Notes under the pieces: model-generated
Seen by the model: the letters and a program-made list of their open reading frames with translations, nothing else
What the model was told of the DNA's origin: nothing
The model's database searches: none
In this document: piece by piece, positions 27,801 to 35,926 of the stretch
Layout of the letters: every line of letters begins with the position of its first letter
Position numbering within the stretch: the stretch's first letter is position 1
Origin: Sporosarcina sp. ZBG7A
GTDB taxonomy: Bacteria > Bacillota > Bacilli > Bacillales_A > Planococcaceae
DNA length: 64,000 nt
Direction: 5' to 3'
NCBI RefSeq assembly: GCF_000813425.1
Contig: NZ_JWIB01000010.1
Coordinates: 236,001 to 300,000 of the forward strand
Made by a program: the position numbers and the translations under genes

Positions 27801-28302
27801 TTAGGGAGAGTTCCCCTAAATCACGCACAGAAATCTGTGCCTTCTCGATGGTTTCTTCTACTATACAATCGAACAGAGTCAAGCGCCCAGACACTTCGAT
27901 GCCCTGAATATTCTTCTTAAAAATCGTATGCTCTGCCGATACTTTTGCAGATGCACCAACTCGCATAGGAATTCCTTGAATCTCAGAGAAAAGACAGTGG
28001 TGAAGAGTTAACTGCCCTGACTCAATATGAAGTCCATACTCAATCGGCGTAGTGCCGCCTCTGACAGAAATCGATTCAAATCGCACTTCTTCGATTGCCG
28101 CGACATGAACACCGCCTGTTATACAAACTGAACGAGCATCCCCGCTTGAACTACGAAGAATAAGCGGCTTATTGATGGCCACATATTCTTCGTAGATCCC
28201 ATCATCAATTTTCACTGTATCTCCTGGCAGAGCTACCTGAATTGCCGAATTGATTGTTTGATAGCCTGAAACATGATGCTCAGAAACGTTAATAATCGCC
28301 AT
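24811..28302 (-). CDS. Right-handed beta-helix protein fused to two CbbX/SpoVK-type AAA+ ATPase domains
   Basis: A 1163-residue protein with an unusual fusion. Residues 1 to about 590 are repeats of about 23 residues of pectate-lyase-like parallel beta-helix type (for example SGSRCTITKSSFIENSG, GVLAGPGTTISLERTVLF). Two AAA+ modules follow, with Walker A GNPGTGKTT (about 660) and GKPGTGKTE (about 945). Walker B is LFIDEAYTL in both (about 724 and 1007), with FIGLEDVKDKL and FIGLETVKAEI lead-ins. The AAA domains resemble CbbX, SpoVK and type VII secretion EccA ATPases. There is no signal peptide, so it is probably cytoplasmic. ATG 28302 follows AAAGGAGGA. It appears monocistronic. Its target is unknown; a chaperone or remodelling role is the reasonable inference. 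Confidence 0.88.
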   Translation of the reverse strand: MAIINVSEHHVSGYQTINSAIQVALPGDTVKIDDGIYEEYVAINKPLILRSSSGDARSVCITGGVHVAAIEEVRFESISVRGGTTPIEYGLHIESGQLTLHHCLFSEIQGIPMRVGASAKVSAEHTIFKKNIQGIEVSGRLTLFDCIVEETIEKAQISVRDLGELSLTDCGILSGQEEGISLTGGSRCTITKSSFIENSGSQIYLENDSFLDLEQTNFYFGKSDGISCDQSKGVMKNCTFTMQNLAHVVLVNGSNFEMKSSKFENGESVGMTIKGSSVEISDSLFKGQKGDQLNCIEQSNVSIQRTQFLSGEARGIVCVNSTCTIIESAVKYNQMTQLSTSEKSKLIILGCEIENGKSKGIYSAGSQVKISDSQVSHHGDIQIFAAEQSELILSATEVKSGKSAGVSAKQSTIEVANCVLMGHKGSNILLSSDAKAEITDCRISSGEKNGVLAGPGTTISLERTVLFNHKRAQVSATKSAEVLLTECELYDGSSSGLSLSKVVHVEITDTRVRGHRADQIILQDCSTSIFKSMQVMNGMKAGLQLEKSTPVLEDCHFDNNRAGDLKRLDNSEPVLKNTELSIPQVADGPSVRVLKGQSEANVAFSNPEMLNLLMSELDEFIGLEDVKDKLRDMMNLVEINHFKSERGLKTIELAAPHMIFQGNPGTGKTTIARLMGGFFKWLGLLPKGHLVEVKREDLVGTHVGSSEELTKLKIKEAMGGVLFIDEAYTLTAGKNSSNDYGKKVIDTLLPAMENHRGEFIVIAAGYTEDMNQFLSSNPGLKDRFTEKIHFQDYTPDELMKIFLSKCEGSYSVTNAAKQAIHDEFVERYRKRDQTFSNARMVRTLSDQIGLAQSLRIAKFPRNQWTEELLTTFEQEDVLQVVKERDVKSYEVPIDEELLEKKRAELHQFIGLETVKAEIDEMIELMRYYKRENHTADKLMNHTLLIGKPGTGKTEIARVLAGIYQALGLLERGELIEVDRSDLVGSHIGETEKRTADQIERAMGSALFIDEAYTLAGGGENDYGKKAVEVLLKQMSDRQGEFLLIAAGYEKEMNSFLDSNAGLRRRFGLTLHFEDYTPEELMEITELYIQGYGITVEAKDALVRHYQDIYERRDETFGNAGLAKKMAKEMTRKVDYRLAVASSNQLSNVLEKEITRDDLVLLES

Positions 28303-28837
28303 GTAGCTTTCCTCCTTTCTCTAGTTAAATTCATTCAGTCTGCGTACTATGTATTTCACCGTTTTTTCACACTGTTCTGGTACTCATGCCGAAGTACTGC
28401 TTACCCATATGTATAGAGCAGACATAAAAAAAGACACTGTAAAAGTTACAGTTCTCTGACCTATCTCATTCCTATATCACCCGAGAAATATATCTTCAGT
28501 TTAGCATATTATTCAGCATGGAGGCAGTGCGACATCCTTCTCGTGAAGTTCTCATATTGCTATAAGTGAATTATATTAACGTTCAGAGATTTTCAATCAA
28601 AACTGTTATAATACCTGCCTTGTTGCGCTGTAAAACAACAAGGCCTCACGATTTATCAATGATTACAGATACGAATTGTAAGTAGTCATAGTGCACACTC
28701 AAAGTTTCCCAAAAAGGTAGAGCTTTTTCATCTTCCGGATGCTACGATTAACGCAATAGATAAAGCGCAATTCAGAATTCAATAATTAAATGAGTTCGAA
28801 TTTTGCTGTTTCACACTCTAATGGGCAGGTGAATGAT
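28303..28837. other. Intergenic region with hairpins and probable promoters
   Basis: About 530 bases between divergent genes. It holds ACTGTAAAAGTTACAGT (28436-28452, preceded by an A-run), a TATAAT at 28607-28612 suitable as -10 of the serine hydrolase gene, and a perfect 9-base stem GCCTTGTTG/CAACAAGGC at 28618-28643 in the presumed leader. The leader hairpin has no T-run, so it is not a simple terminator. Confidence 0.5.
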
Positions 28838-29644
28838 ATGAATTATATACAATTAAAAGAAGAACTAGACAGAATCGCTAATAACGCAGTGGGAGACGTA
28901 TCGATATACGCAACTACGCCTGAAGGGGTGATTGCTATACGGGAGGATGAAGTGAAGCGATCTGCAAGCATTTTGAAAGTACCGGTCGCCATGGCATGTC
29001 TTGCGGCAGCGGACCGAGGAGAGATTGACTTGGATACCCTGTTAAAAATAGAGGAACCTGTCGGAGGATCTGGAGTTTTAGCGTATATGAGCGGTATGGA
29101 ACAGATAACATTGCGGAATGCCCTGACCTTGTCCATCATTGTCTCAGATAATACTGCAGCGAACCTCGTCATTGAACACGTAGGAATTGAGCGCATCCAG
29201 AAATTCTTCAAACACGTCGGTGCCACTCACTCGCAGCTGACAAGGAAATTTATGGACTATGACGCACTTGCCCGAGGTCTTGAAAATGTTGCAACAGCAA
29301 AAGACATGGTCCGTTTCCTTATGTGTCTGGATCCATCAAGTGAAAACCTATCACTGACAAGTAAACAACAATTGAAAACAATCATGCGTGACCAGCAGCT
29401 GATTGACAAGCTCCCTGCCTTCCAGCCGATTTTCGATGAAACGCTTATCATCGGAAACAAAACCGGCACACTCCCTGGTGTCGAACACGACATCGCCTAC
29501 TTTGAAAACGGTGAAAGGTGCGTCAACATCGCCGTACTGACGACAGATTGGGAATATAACCACGATGGTCAGCAGACCCTTGCTCAAATCGGTAAATCGA
29601 TCATTAAGTATCTTCAGACAGGCTTAAAAAGTGTTAACTCGTGA
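28838..29644 (+). CDS. Class A beta-lactamase-like serine hydrolase
   Basis: A 268-residue protein with the three penicillin-recognising motifs: SILK (SxxK nucleophile, near residue 42), SDN and KTG in NKTGTLPGVEHD. The omega-loop region reads QLTRKFMDYDALARG and lacks a clear ExxLN deacylation glutamate, so efficient beta-lactamase activity is doubtful. No signal peptide is seen, which also argues for a cytoplasmic esterase or amidase-like hydrolase. I chose ATG 28838 because AGGTGA lies five bases before it; an upstream in-frame ATG at 28790 has no ribosome site. It stands alone on the plus strand. Confidence 0.82.
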   Translation: MNYIQLKEELDRIANNAVGDVSIYATTPEGVIAIREDEVKRSASILKVPVAMACLAAADRGEIDLDTLLKIEEPVGGSGVLAYMSGMEQITLRNALTLSIIVSDNTAANLVIEHVGIERIQKFFKHVGATHSQLTRKFMDYDALARGLENVATAKDMVRFLMCLDPSSENLSLTSKQQLKTIMRDQQLIDKLPAFQPIFDETLIIGNKTGTLPGVEHDIAYFENGERCVNIAVLTTDWEYNHDGQQTLAQIGKSIIKYLQTGLKSVNS

Positions 29645-29703
29645 AACACCTATAGTTTTATTATAGACCTACTAATAAAGAACACTTAGAAAGGTTGTCG
29701 ATT

Positions 29704-30207
29704 ATGATGCAAGTGGCTAAAGCGCATTTAGTTCAACTTCAATGGGAGGGGCCGTATAAACTAGCGGATATTCCATCCTTGAATCATGAAGAATGGGATT
29801 ATGGAATTTATCAAATTTATGGAAAGCACCCTGTTTACGGAAGCGACGTTTTACTGTATATCGGTAAAGCAGATCTTCAAACTCTAGGAAAAAGAATATC
29901 ACAGGAAAATTGGCTCGATACAAACGACTCCAATAATACTAAAATTTATGTTGGAAGATTACATGGACCGGTAAATAAAAGTGAAGAAGAATGGTCAGTG
30001 GAGATTGTATTAGCGGAGCGCTTATTAATTTATGTCCATAAGCCCGCTTATAATGCTAGAAGTATTACTTCACTTCCCGATTCAAAATTGCAAGATATGC
30101 ACCTGCTTAATTGGGGGCATCATAGAGATTTACTACCTGAAGTTTCTGGATTACGATGGACGCAAAAGCTTGAACATTTACCATACGAAATGTACAAGTT
30201 AATCTAA
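29704..30207 (+). CDS. GIY-YIG-like domain hypothetical protein
   Basis: A 167-residue protein with a plausible GIY-YIG nuclease core: YGIYQIYG, then LLYIGKADLQTLGKRI about 15 residues later, and a downstream glutamate in IVLAERLLIYVHKPAYN. The arrangement (GIY, YIG, Arg, Glu, Asn) is that of the superfamily, but the rest is not familiar. It could be a DNA nuclease or a repurposed domain. ATG 29704 has AGAAAGG nine bases upstream; a TTG at 29695 is in frame but overlaps the site. It lies 60 bases after the serine hydrolase gene on the same strand. The biological role is unknown. Confidence 0.7.
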   Translation: MMQVAKAHLVQLQWEGPYKLADIPSLNHEEWDYGIYQIYGKHPVYGSDVLLYIGKADLQTLGKRISQENWLDTNDSNNTKIYVGRLHGPVNKSEEEWSVEIVLAERLLIYVHKPAYNARSITSLPDSKLQDMHLLNWGHHRDLLPEVSGLRWTQKLEHLPYEMYKLI

Positions 30208-30537
30208 GGTTATCATTTATAGAAATGTTCATACATGTGAATCTACTATAACAGCGCCGATTCAACCCTTCGCAATCTCCAAGCTAACATTTTAGTTTTA
30301 TATTTGTTCTTTTATACATTGAATTCGCTTTCAAAAGGATAGGTTGGGTGACGCAAACAAAGTAATGCATCCATTTCAGGGATAACGAATCGATTTTTTT
30401 AAAAGTAAGTCAATCTTATAGCTTCCAAAAGACCATCCCTGAACTAACGAAAGAAATAGAGGGAATAGATATTTGTATAATGCATAAACAGCACTTTTCC
30501 GAATACTTGTTCATCCTATTTGTGTGGTGCACAGCGC
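30208..30537. other. Intergenic region ending in a degenerate palindromic repeat
   Basis: About 330 bases between convergent genes. The right end (30481-30538; GAATACTTGTTCATCC, then TGTGTGGTGCACAGCGC) looks like a decayed copy of the main repeat family and touches the stop of the sigma-54 regulator gene. I see nothing else. Confidence 0.5.
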
Positions 30538-31917
30538 TTACTCGATATTGTATTGCTTAATTTTATTATAAAGGCTCACTCTCGAGATACCCAATTTTTT
30601 TGCCGCAGCACTTTTATTTCCGAAAGTTTCTAGTAACGTTTCTTTAATTCTATCGCACTCTAATAATGCTTTTTCCTGTGCCAAGCCCTCTTTATTTAGT
30701 GCATTGTTCATGGTAACCGGAATTATGTCTATTAGATCCTCTGCATGTATAGTAGGTTTATCAATAAAAATAATCATTCTTTCTACAATATTACGCAGTT
30801 CTCTAATATTACCTGGCCATTGATAATTTTTAAACATATCCATTGCACTATCCAACAGACTAGGCCGTTCTCTATTATATTTTGTAGAAAACTCATGAAC
30901 TAAGCTATCTACTAAGTCTGAAATATCTTCAATCCTCTCCCGAAGTGGAGGTACGTTCAAAGATACGACATTTAATCGATAAAACAGGTCCTCTCGAAAT
31001 AATCCTTTTTTAACCATGCTTTCCATGTCGCTATTGGTTGCTGCTACAATTCTAATGTCAACTTTTCTTGAGGTCACTCCTCCTATACGGGATACCTCCC
31101 TCTCTTGCAAGACCCTTAATAACTTCACCTGCATATCCAATGGTAACATTCCTACTTCATCCAGGAATAATGTGCCACCATCTGCCATTTCCACTTTTCC
31201 GGGTTTACCATCCTTGTTAGCACCTGTAAATGCTCCTTTTTCATAGCCAAAGAATTCGCTTTCAAAAAGTGCTTCCGGGATAGCCCCACAGTTAATGGGG
31301 ATAAACGGTTCCTCTTTTCTAAGACTAGCTTCATGCAGACCTTTCGCAAACAGTTCTTTACCTACTCCACTTTCCCCTTGTATAAGTACTGTCGCATCCG
31401 TTTTAGCTACTTTTTGTGTTAACTCTTTTGCAGTTTGTATAGCGACACCCTTTCCAATAATTCCAGATAGCGGACCCATTTGTTCTTGTAAGTTGTATTG
31501 CTGTTTGATTTTTTGCAACTCATTGGTTGTTAAGGCTAGCTTGTCATTCAGTTTTACAATACTTGTTATATCTTGATCGATTGAAATAGCTCCAATTAGA
31601 TTTCCTTGTTCATCAAAAATTGGAGATGAACTGATTAATACGTGTTTATCTGGTCTTGGAAGATGATAGACATTACTAACCTTTTCTTTTGTTTCGAGGA
31701 TCTCTACTATTTTCAAGTCTTCCTTTTTGAAGAAGTTGATGATTTTTTTATTCCTAATGGTAGTTAGCGGAATACCATACATTTGCTCTGCTTGAGAGTT
31801 CCAATACTCTACTTCCCCTAGTGTGTTAATAATTATTATTGCATCTGAACTCGTTTCAATTAATGTATTTAAGTAATGAAATAAATGCTTACTTGGAGTT
31901 TTAACTATTTTACTCAC
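30538..31917 (-). CDS. Sigma-54-dependent activator with PAS domain (RocR/PrdR-like layout)
   Basis: A 459-residue regulator. The PAS domain is at about residues 14-125 (IIINTLGEVEYWNSQAEQMY) and the AAA+ domain follows, with Walker A GESGVGKELFAKG, sigma-54 contact loop GAFTGA and Walker B GTLFLDEVGMLP. A Fis-type helix-turn-helix closes the protein (NKSAAAKKLGISRVSLYNKI). It should activate the divergent racemase/proline dehydrogenase/BrnQ operon, whose sigma-54 promoter lies at 32045. The GTG start at 31917 has only a weak AAAAAGG immediately before it. The ligand sensed by the PAS domain may be proline or a D-amino acid, by inference from the target genes. Confidence 0.87.
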   Translation of the reverse strand: MSKIVKTPSKHLFHYLNTLIETSSDAIIIINTLGEVEYWNSQAEQMYGIPLTTIRNKKIINFFKKEDLKIVEILETKEKVSNVYHLPRPDKHVLISSSPIFDEQGNLIGAISIDQDITSIVKLNDKLALTTNELQKIKQQYNLQEQMGPLSGIIGKGVAIQTAKELTQKVAKTDATVLIQGESGVGKELFAKGLHEASLRKEEPFIPINCGAIPEALFESEFFGYEKGAFTGANKDGKPGKVEMADGGTLFLDEVGMLPLDMQVKLLRVLQEREVSRIGGVTSRKVDIRIVAATNSDMESMVKKGLFREDLFYRLNVVSLNVPPLRERIEDISDLVDSLVHEFSTKYNRERPSLLDSAMDMFKNYQWPGNIRELRNIVERMIIFIDKPTIHAEDLIDIIPVTMNNALNKEGLAQEKALLECDRIKETLLETFGNKSAAAKKLGISRVSLYNKIKQYNIE

Positions 31918-31954
31918 CCTTTTTCAATAATAATGATTGTGCATTATCGTTGTA

Positions 31955-31970
31955 TTTACATAATTGTAAA
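31955..31970. promoter_or_regulatory. Candidate upstream activator site
   Basis: TTTACATAATTGTAAA is a perfect inverted repeat with a four-base spacer. It lies about 75 bases upstream of the -24 element at 32045, a normal position for an enhancer-type binding site of the adjacent sigma-54 activator. Confidence 0.5.
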
Positions 31971-32044
31971 CATACTGTACACTTTTCATTTTACGGAGTA
32001 TGAAAAGATATTGCAATATAAGCGTTAGACACATTTCGACAAGT

Positions 32045-32060
32045 TGGCACACATCTTGCA
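32045..32060 (+). promoter_or_regulatory. Sigma-54 (-24/-12) promoter of the proline racemase/dehydrogenase operon
   Basis: TGGCACACATCTTGCA matches the sigma-54 consensus almost perfectly, with correct GG-to-GC spacing. Predicted start near 32071; the first gene begins at 32113. The promoter faces away from the sigma-54 activator gene. Confidence 0.9.
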
Positions 32061-32112
32061 AATAGAGATTATTGAAGAACTAATTCATCTATTTGGGAGG
32101 TATTGAAATCTA

Positions 32113-33096
32113 GTGGTCATACTAAAAAATTATATCGAAACGATTGATGCCCATACGATGGGTGAAGCAGCTAGAATTGTAATAGAAGGGATTCCAGAAA
32201 TCGTTGGAGATACTATGATGCAAAAGAAAATTTATATGCAATCTGAAATGGATTCTATAAGAAAATTACTGATGCATGAGCCAAGAGGGCATTTAAATAT
32301 GTTTGGAGCAATTTTAACTGATCCTTGCAATGAAGAATGCGATTTGGGAGTTATGTTTATGGATAGTGGCGGTTATCTGAACATGTGTGGTCATGGAACA
32401 ATCGCATCAGTGACTGTGGCCATCAATAATGGCTTGATAGCAAAAAAAGAAAAAGTGTTACTGGATACACCATCTGGAATTGTTGAATGCCATATTGCTT
32501 ACGAAAATGATCGGGTTAAGGAGGTTTCTTTCATTAACGTTCCTGCATTTGTTTTGAAAAAGAATGTAAGCGTTTCACTAAAAGGAATCGGTACTATCTC
32601 TATGGACATCGCATTCGGCGGAAGCTTTTTTGCCATCGTCGATGCGAAACAATTCAATTTCGAACTAATCATTGAGGAACAGGATAAGATAGCCGCACTT
32701 GGAATGGAAATCCGAAAAGCCGCTAATGAGCAATTAAACATAATGCACCCGGGAATCCCGGAAATAAACACAATCGATCTTGTAGAATTCACCATGGAAG
32801 TGAAAAAAAATCATTTCCGAAACACAGTTGTTTTTGGTGATGGTCAAGTCGATAGATCACCTTGTGGGACAGGTACCTGTGCTAAACTCGCCACTTTAAA
32901 TCTCAAAAAAAATGAAACAATCATCCAAGAGAGTATTATCGATTCAAAATTCAAAGGAGAAATCGTCGGTTATACCACTGTAAACGGTATTGATGCGATT
33001 ATTCCCAAAATCACAGGTTCTGCTTGGATAACGGGAATCCATAAGTTTTCAATTGATGCAACAGATCCGTATAGAGAAGGCTTTTTATTGAAATAA
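32113..33096 (+). CDS. Proline racemase family enzyme, probable proline racemase
   Basis: A 327-residue Cys/Cys-type member: Cys92 in YLNMCGHGTIA and Cys251 in [11 protein letters not shown]. It is followed by proline dehydrogenase and a BrnQ-type carrier, so interconversion of D- and L-proline feeding oxidation of L-proline is the best reading. A hydroxyproline epimerase is also possible. The start is GTG 32113, with GGGAGG about 12 bases upstream, a somewhat long spacing. It is the first gene of the sigma-54-dependent operon. It is one of four family members in the window and the only one outside the first 15 kb. Confidence 0.84.
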   Translation: MVILKNYIETIDAHTMGEAARIVIEGIPEIVGDTMMQKKIYMQSEMDSIRKLLMHEPRGHLNMFGAILTDPCNEECDLGVMFMDSGGYLNMCGHGTIASVTVAINNGLIAKKEKVLLDTPSGIVECHIAYENDRVKEVSFINVPAFVLKKNVSVSLKGIGTISMDIAFGGSFFAIVDAKQFNFELIIEEQDKIAALGMEIRKAANEQLNIMHPGIPEINTIDLVEFTMEVKKNHFRNTVVFGDGQVDRSPCGTGTCAKLATLNLKKNETIIQESIIDSKFKGEIVGYTTVNGIDAIIPKITGSAWITGIHKFSIDATDPYREGFLLK

Positions 33097-33162
33097 AGAA
33101 GTTGTAGTAACACTTCTTGAGTAAAAAAATGAGTGTACACTAAGTTATTGGAGGAATGGAAA

Positions 33163-34146
33163 ATGGGTGTAACAAGAGACTTTTTTATGATGCTTTCACA
33201 AAATAAGGTGTTAAATAGTGGTGCCAAACGGTGGGGATTAAAGTTAGGTGCCCATACGGTTGTAGCAGGTACAACTATTCCAGAAATGATTAAAAGTGTT
33301 CACCAGTTAAACCAAAAAGGCATATCAGTTACGATTGATAACTTAGGTGAATTTGTATTTGAAAAACAGGAAGCAATTGACGCAAAAGTACAGATTCTCG
33401 AGGTTATCGATGCGATACATGAATATAACTTGGATGCACATATTTCGCTGAAACCTACCCAGCTTGGATTGGATATTGAATATCAATTTTGTTTGAATAA
33501 TCTTAGAGAAATCGTTACCAAAGCGAATGAATATAATATATTTATAAACTTTGACATGGAAGATCACGGTCATTTGCAGCCTTCATTCAATTTGCTCGAT
33601 GAACTTTCAAAAGACTATTCGAATATTGGAACTGTCATTCAAGCCTATTTCTATCAAGCTGAAGCAGATATTGAAAAGTACAAGGATTACCGTTTACGTA
33701 TTGTAAAAGGAGCTTACAAGGAGCCTGCGAACTTAGCTTTTCAAGACAAAAAAGAAATCGATCAGAACTATATCAAGCTGATTGAGTACCACTTGCTAAA
33801 TGGTAAATTCACATCTATTGCAACGCACGATCATCATGTCATTAATCATGTTAAAAAGTTTGTAGAAGAACATAATATTCCAAAAGATAAATTTGAATTC
33901 CAGATGCTCTATGGATTTAGAAAAGAATTGCAGCTCGAACTTGCGGGTGAGGGATATAATTTCTGTACATATGTCCCATTCGGCATTGATTGGTACGGCT
34001 ATTTCATGCGTCGTTTAGCAGAACGTCCACAAAACCTTAATCTTGTCGCTAAACAAGTATTCAATAAAAAAACTAATACATTAATTGGAATTGGAACAAC
34101 AGCATTTCTACTGGGGAGAATAAGCAAGAAGAATATTAATAAGTAA
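33163..34146 (+). CDS. Proline dehydrogenase (monofunctional, FAD-dependent)
   Basis: A 327-residue protein of the PutA/PRODH family, the short monofunctional form. Typical motifs are ISLKPTQLGLD, MEDHGHLQPSFNLL, RLRIVKGAYKEPANLAF, SIATHDHHVINHV and QMLYGFRKELQLELA, which build the FAD-binding barrel. It oxidises L-proline to 1-pyrroline-5-carboxylate and donates electrons to quinone. No P5C dehydrogenase gene follows it here. I chose ATG 33163 because GGAGG lies eight bases upstream; an in-frame GTG at 33133 lacks a ribosome site. It is in an operon with the racemase before it and the carrier after it. Confidence 0.9.
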   Translation: MGVTRDFFMMLSQNKVLNSGAKRWGLKLGAHTVVAGTTIPEMIKSVHQLNQKGISVTIDNLGEFVFEKQEAIDAKVQILEVIDAIHEYNLDAHISLKPTQLGLDIEYQFCLNNLREIVTKANEYNIFINFDMEDHGHLQPSFNLLDELSKDYSNIGTVIQAYFYQAEADIEKYKDYRLRIVKGAYKEPANLAFQDKKEIDQNYIKLIEYHLLNGKFTSIATHDHHVINHVKKFVEEHNIPKDKFEFQMLYGFRKELQLELAGEGYNFCTYVPFGIDWYGYFMRRLAERPQNLNLVAKQVFNKKTNTLIGIGTTAFLLGRISKKNINK

Positions 34147-34203
34147 ATCGTACAAAGGGATATGAGATGTATGCTCACATTTACAACTTAAGGGGGAACA
34201 AGG

Positions 34204-35556
34204 ATGGAGACAAAGGTACCATTCTCAAAAATAATCATCATTGGTTTTATGCTTTTTGCTATGTTCTTAGGGGCAGGTAATGTTATATTCGCTCCGATGC
34301 TCGGTCAAGAGGCTGGAACAAACACGTGGATTGCCATGAGCGGCTTCTTAATAACAGGAGTTGGACTAGTCTTTCTTGCAATTATCGCGTTAACACGCGG
34401 AGGAGGGACAGTAGAAAAACTTGCTGGAAGGGTACATCCTCTATTCGCTACTGTATTTTCCGTCCTACTCTTTTTGACGCTTGGCCCTATTTATGTGATA
34501 CCCCGAACAACATCTGTCGTTTTTGAAATTGGTATAAATCCATTAGTCCAAACAGAATCGAGTAAAGGTGTCTATTTATTTATTTTCTCTTTGCTATTCA
34601 TTATAATTACCATCATTCTCTCGTGGAATACGACAAAATTTGTAGACCGATTAGGTAAAGTAATAACGCCTATATTTATCGTATTATTAGTAGGTTTAGT
34701 TGCCAAGTCCATTTTAACACCTATGGGAGTCTTCGGAGAGCCTAAAGGAGAATATATTACGGCTCCTTTCTTAAAAGGATTTACACAAGGATATTATACA
34801 ATGGATGTTCTTGCAGCTTTTGTATTTGGTGGTATATTCATTAAGTCCATCAGCTCACTGGGCATTAAATCTGAAAAGGCGGTCTCCAAAGTATTTATCA
34901 AAGCTGGGCTAATTACAGTAGTCGGGTTGGTTGCATTACAAGTTTCCATGGCCTGGATAGGTGCTTCTAGCATAAATTTAATTGGATATAAAGAAAACGG
35001 CGGAGAAGTTTTGGCTCAAAGCGCCATAGCCCTATTTGGACAAATTGGAATTTATATCATCGGAATCGTCATTCTATTAACTGGTATTACAACAAATGTT
35101 GCTTGTTTAGCTGCCGTTTCGGAGTATTTCGAAAGGATTATTCCATCTATCAGTTATAAGAAGTGGTTAATTGTCTTTGCTCTTTTAGGTCTAGTCATTA
35201 CAAACTTTGGACTGACTACTATTTTGACACTAGCATCTCCTATTTTGCTTTTACTATATCCTTTAGCAATTGCTTTAATCGTTTTAATATTTACAAATAA
35301 CTTGTTTGATGGCCACCAGTCGGTTTATGTGGGTACCGTAATTGGTGCTGGATTTGTCGCAATTCTGGATGCGCTAAAGGATGCAAACATCGCAACAGAA
35401 TCAATTAATAGTGTTTTCAATTTCATACCGCTATTTGAAAATGGCGCTGGATGGATTATCACAGGTGCCCTCGGGTTTTTTATAGGTTTAATAGTTGCAA
35501 AAACAAGGAAAGAACCAATCTCAATAATCAATATCGCAGGAGAAGAAGTTGGATGA
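34204..35556 (+). CDS. BrnQ-type (LIVCS) amino acid:cation symporter
   Basis: A 450-residue membrane protein with about twelve hydrophobic segments. The N-terminal phrase LFAMFLGAGNVIFAPMLG is the signature of the branched-chain amino acid carrier system II (BrnQ) family. Its place directly after a proline racemase-family gene and proline dehydrogenase suggests that it carries proline here; that is inference, and leucine/isoleucine/valine transport remains possible. The ATG follows AAGGGGGAACA. It is the last gene of the sigma-54 operon, with a terminator-like hairpin about 270 bases downstream. Confidence 0.86.
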   Translation: METKVPFSKIIIIGFMLFAMFLGAGNVIFAPMLGQEAGTNTWIAMSGFLITGVGLVFLAIIALTRGGGTVEKLAGRVHPLFATVFSVLLFLTLGPIYVIPRTTSVVFEIGINPLVQTESSKGVYLFIFSLLFIIITIILSWNTTKFVDRLGKVITPIFIVLLVGLVAKSILTPMGVFGEPKGEYITAPFLKGFTQGYYTMDVLAAFVFGGIFIKSISSLGIKSEKAVSKVFIKAGLITVVGLVALQVSMAWIGASSINLIGYKENGGEVLAQSAIALFGQIGIYIIGIVILLTGITTNVACLAAVSEYFERIIPSISYKKWLIVFALLGLVITNFGLTTILTLASPILLLLYPLAIALIVLIFTNNLFDGHQSVYVGTVIGAGFVAILDALKDANIATESINSVFNFIPLFENGAGWIITGALGFFIGLIVAKTRKEPISIINIAGEEVG

Positions 35557-35805
35557 ACTTCTCGTTATGTCTGATTAGCTGAACATGAGAGCAAGTCTCC
35601 TACCAGAATAATTGTCTTAGACTTTTGAGTTATTAAGCTTTTTAAGGTACCTATGTATGAATACTACGCGGATGCTTAAATAAATCCCGTAGTTCATGCA
35701 CAGCTACCTTAAAACTGAAGGAAAATATGAAAAAAAGTTTGACGAAAACGGAATTTCTATCTTAGTGATCCCGAAATCCTATTAGACAACTAGGCAGTGT
35801 AGCGA

Positions 35806-35915
35806 TTTTTATGTAAAAAAATAAAAATGCCTCCCAGTGTATACCTGGGAGGCTTCTATACTAGGCACGACCACTCAATTGTCAGAATAGAGCATGAATT
35901 GTCCGGTGCACAGGA
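35806..35915 (+). repeat. Composite element: terminator hairpin plus right half of the main palindromic repeat
   Basis: GCCTCCCAG/CTGGGAGGC (35829-35853) forms a hairpin flanked by A- and T-rich runs. A spacer with CCACTCAATTGTCAGAATAG and then ATTGTCCGGTGCACAGG follows. The same order, wording and spacing recur at 60942-61060, so the two parts travel together. The hairpin may terminate the BrnQ operon. Confidence 0.7.
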
Positions 35916-35926
35916 AAATTCCGCCT

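Noticed and set aside
28438..28452. Terminator for the serine hydrolase or ATPase gene
   Set aside because: The hairpin lies between the 5' ends of two divergent genes, and its A-run would serve only a leftward transcript coming from the right, for which no gene is seen.
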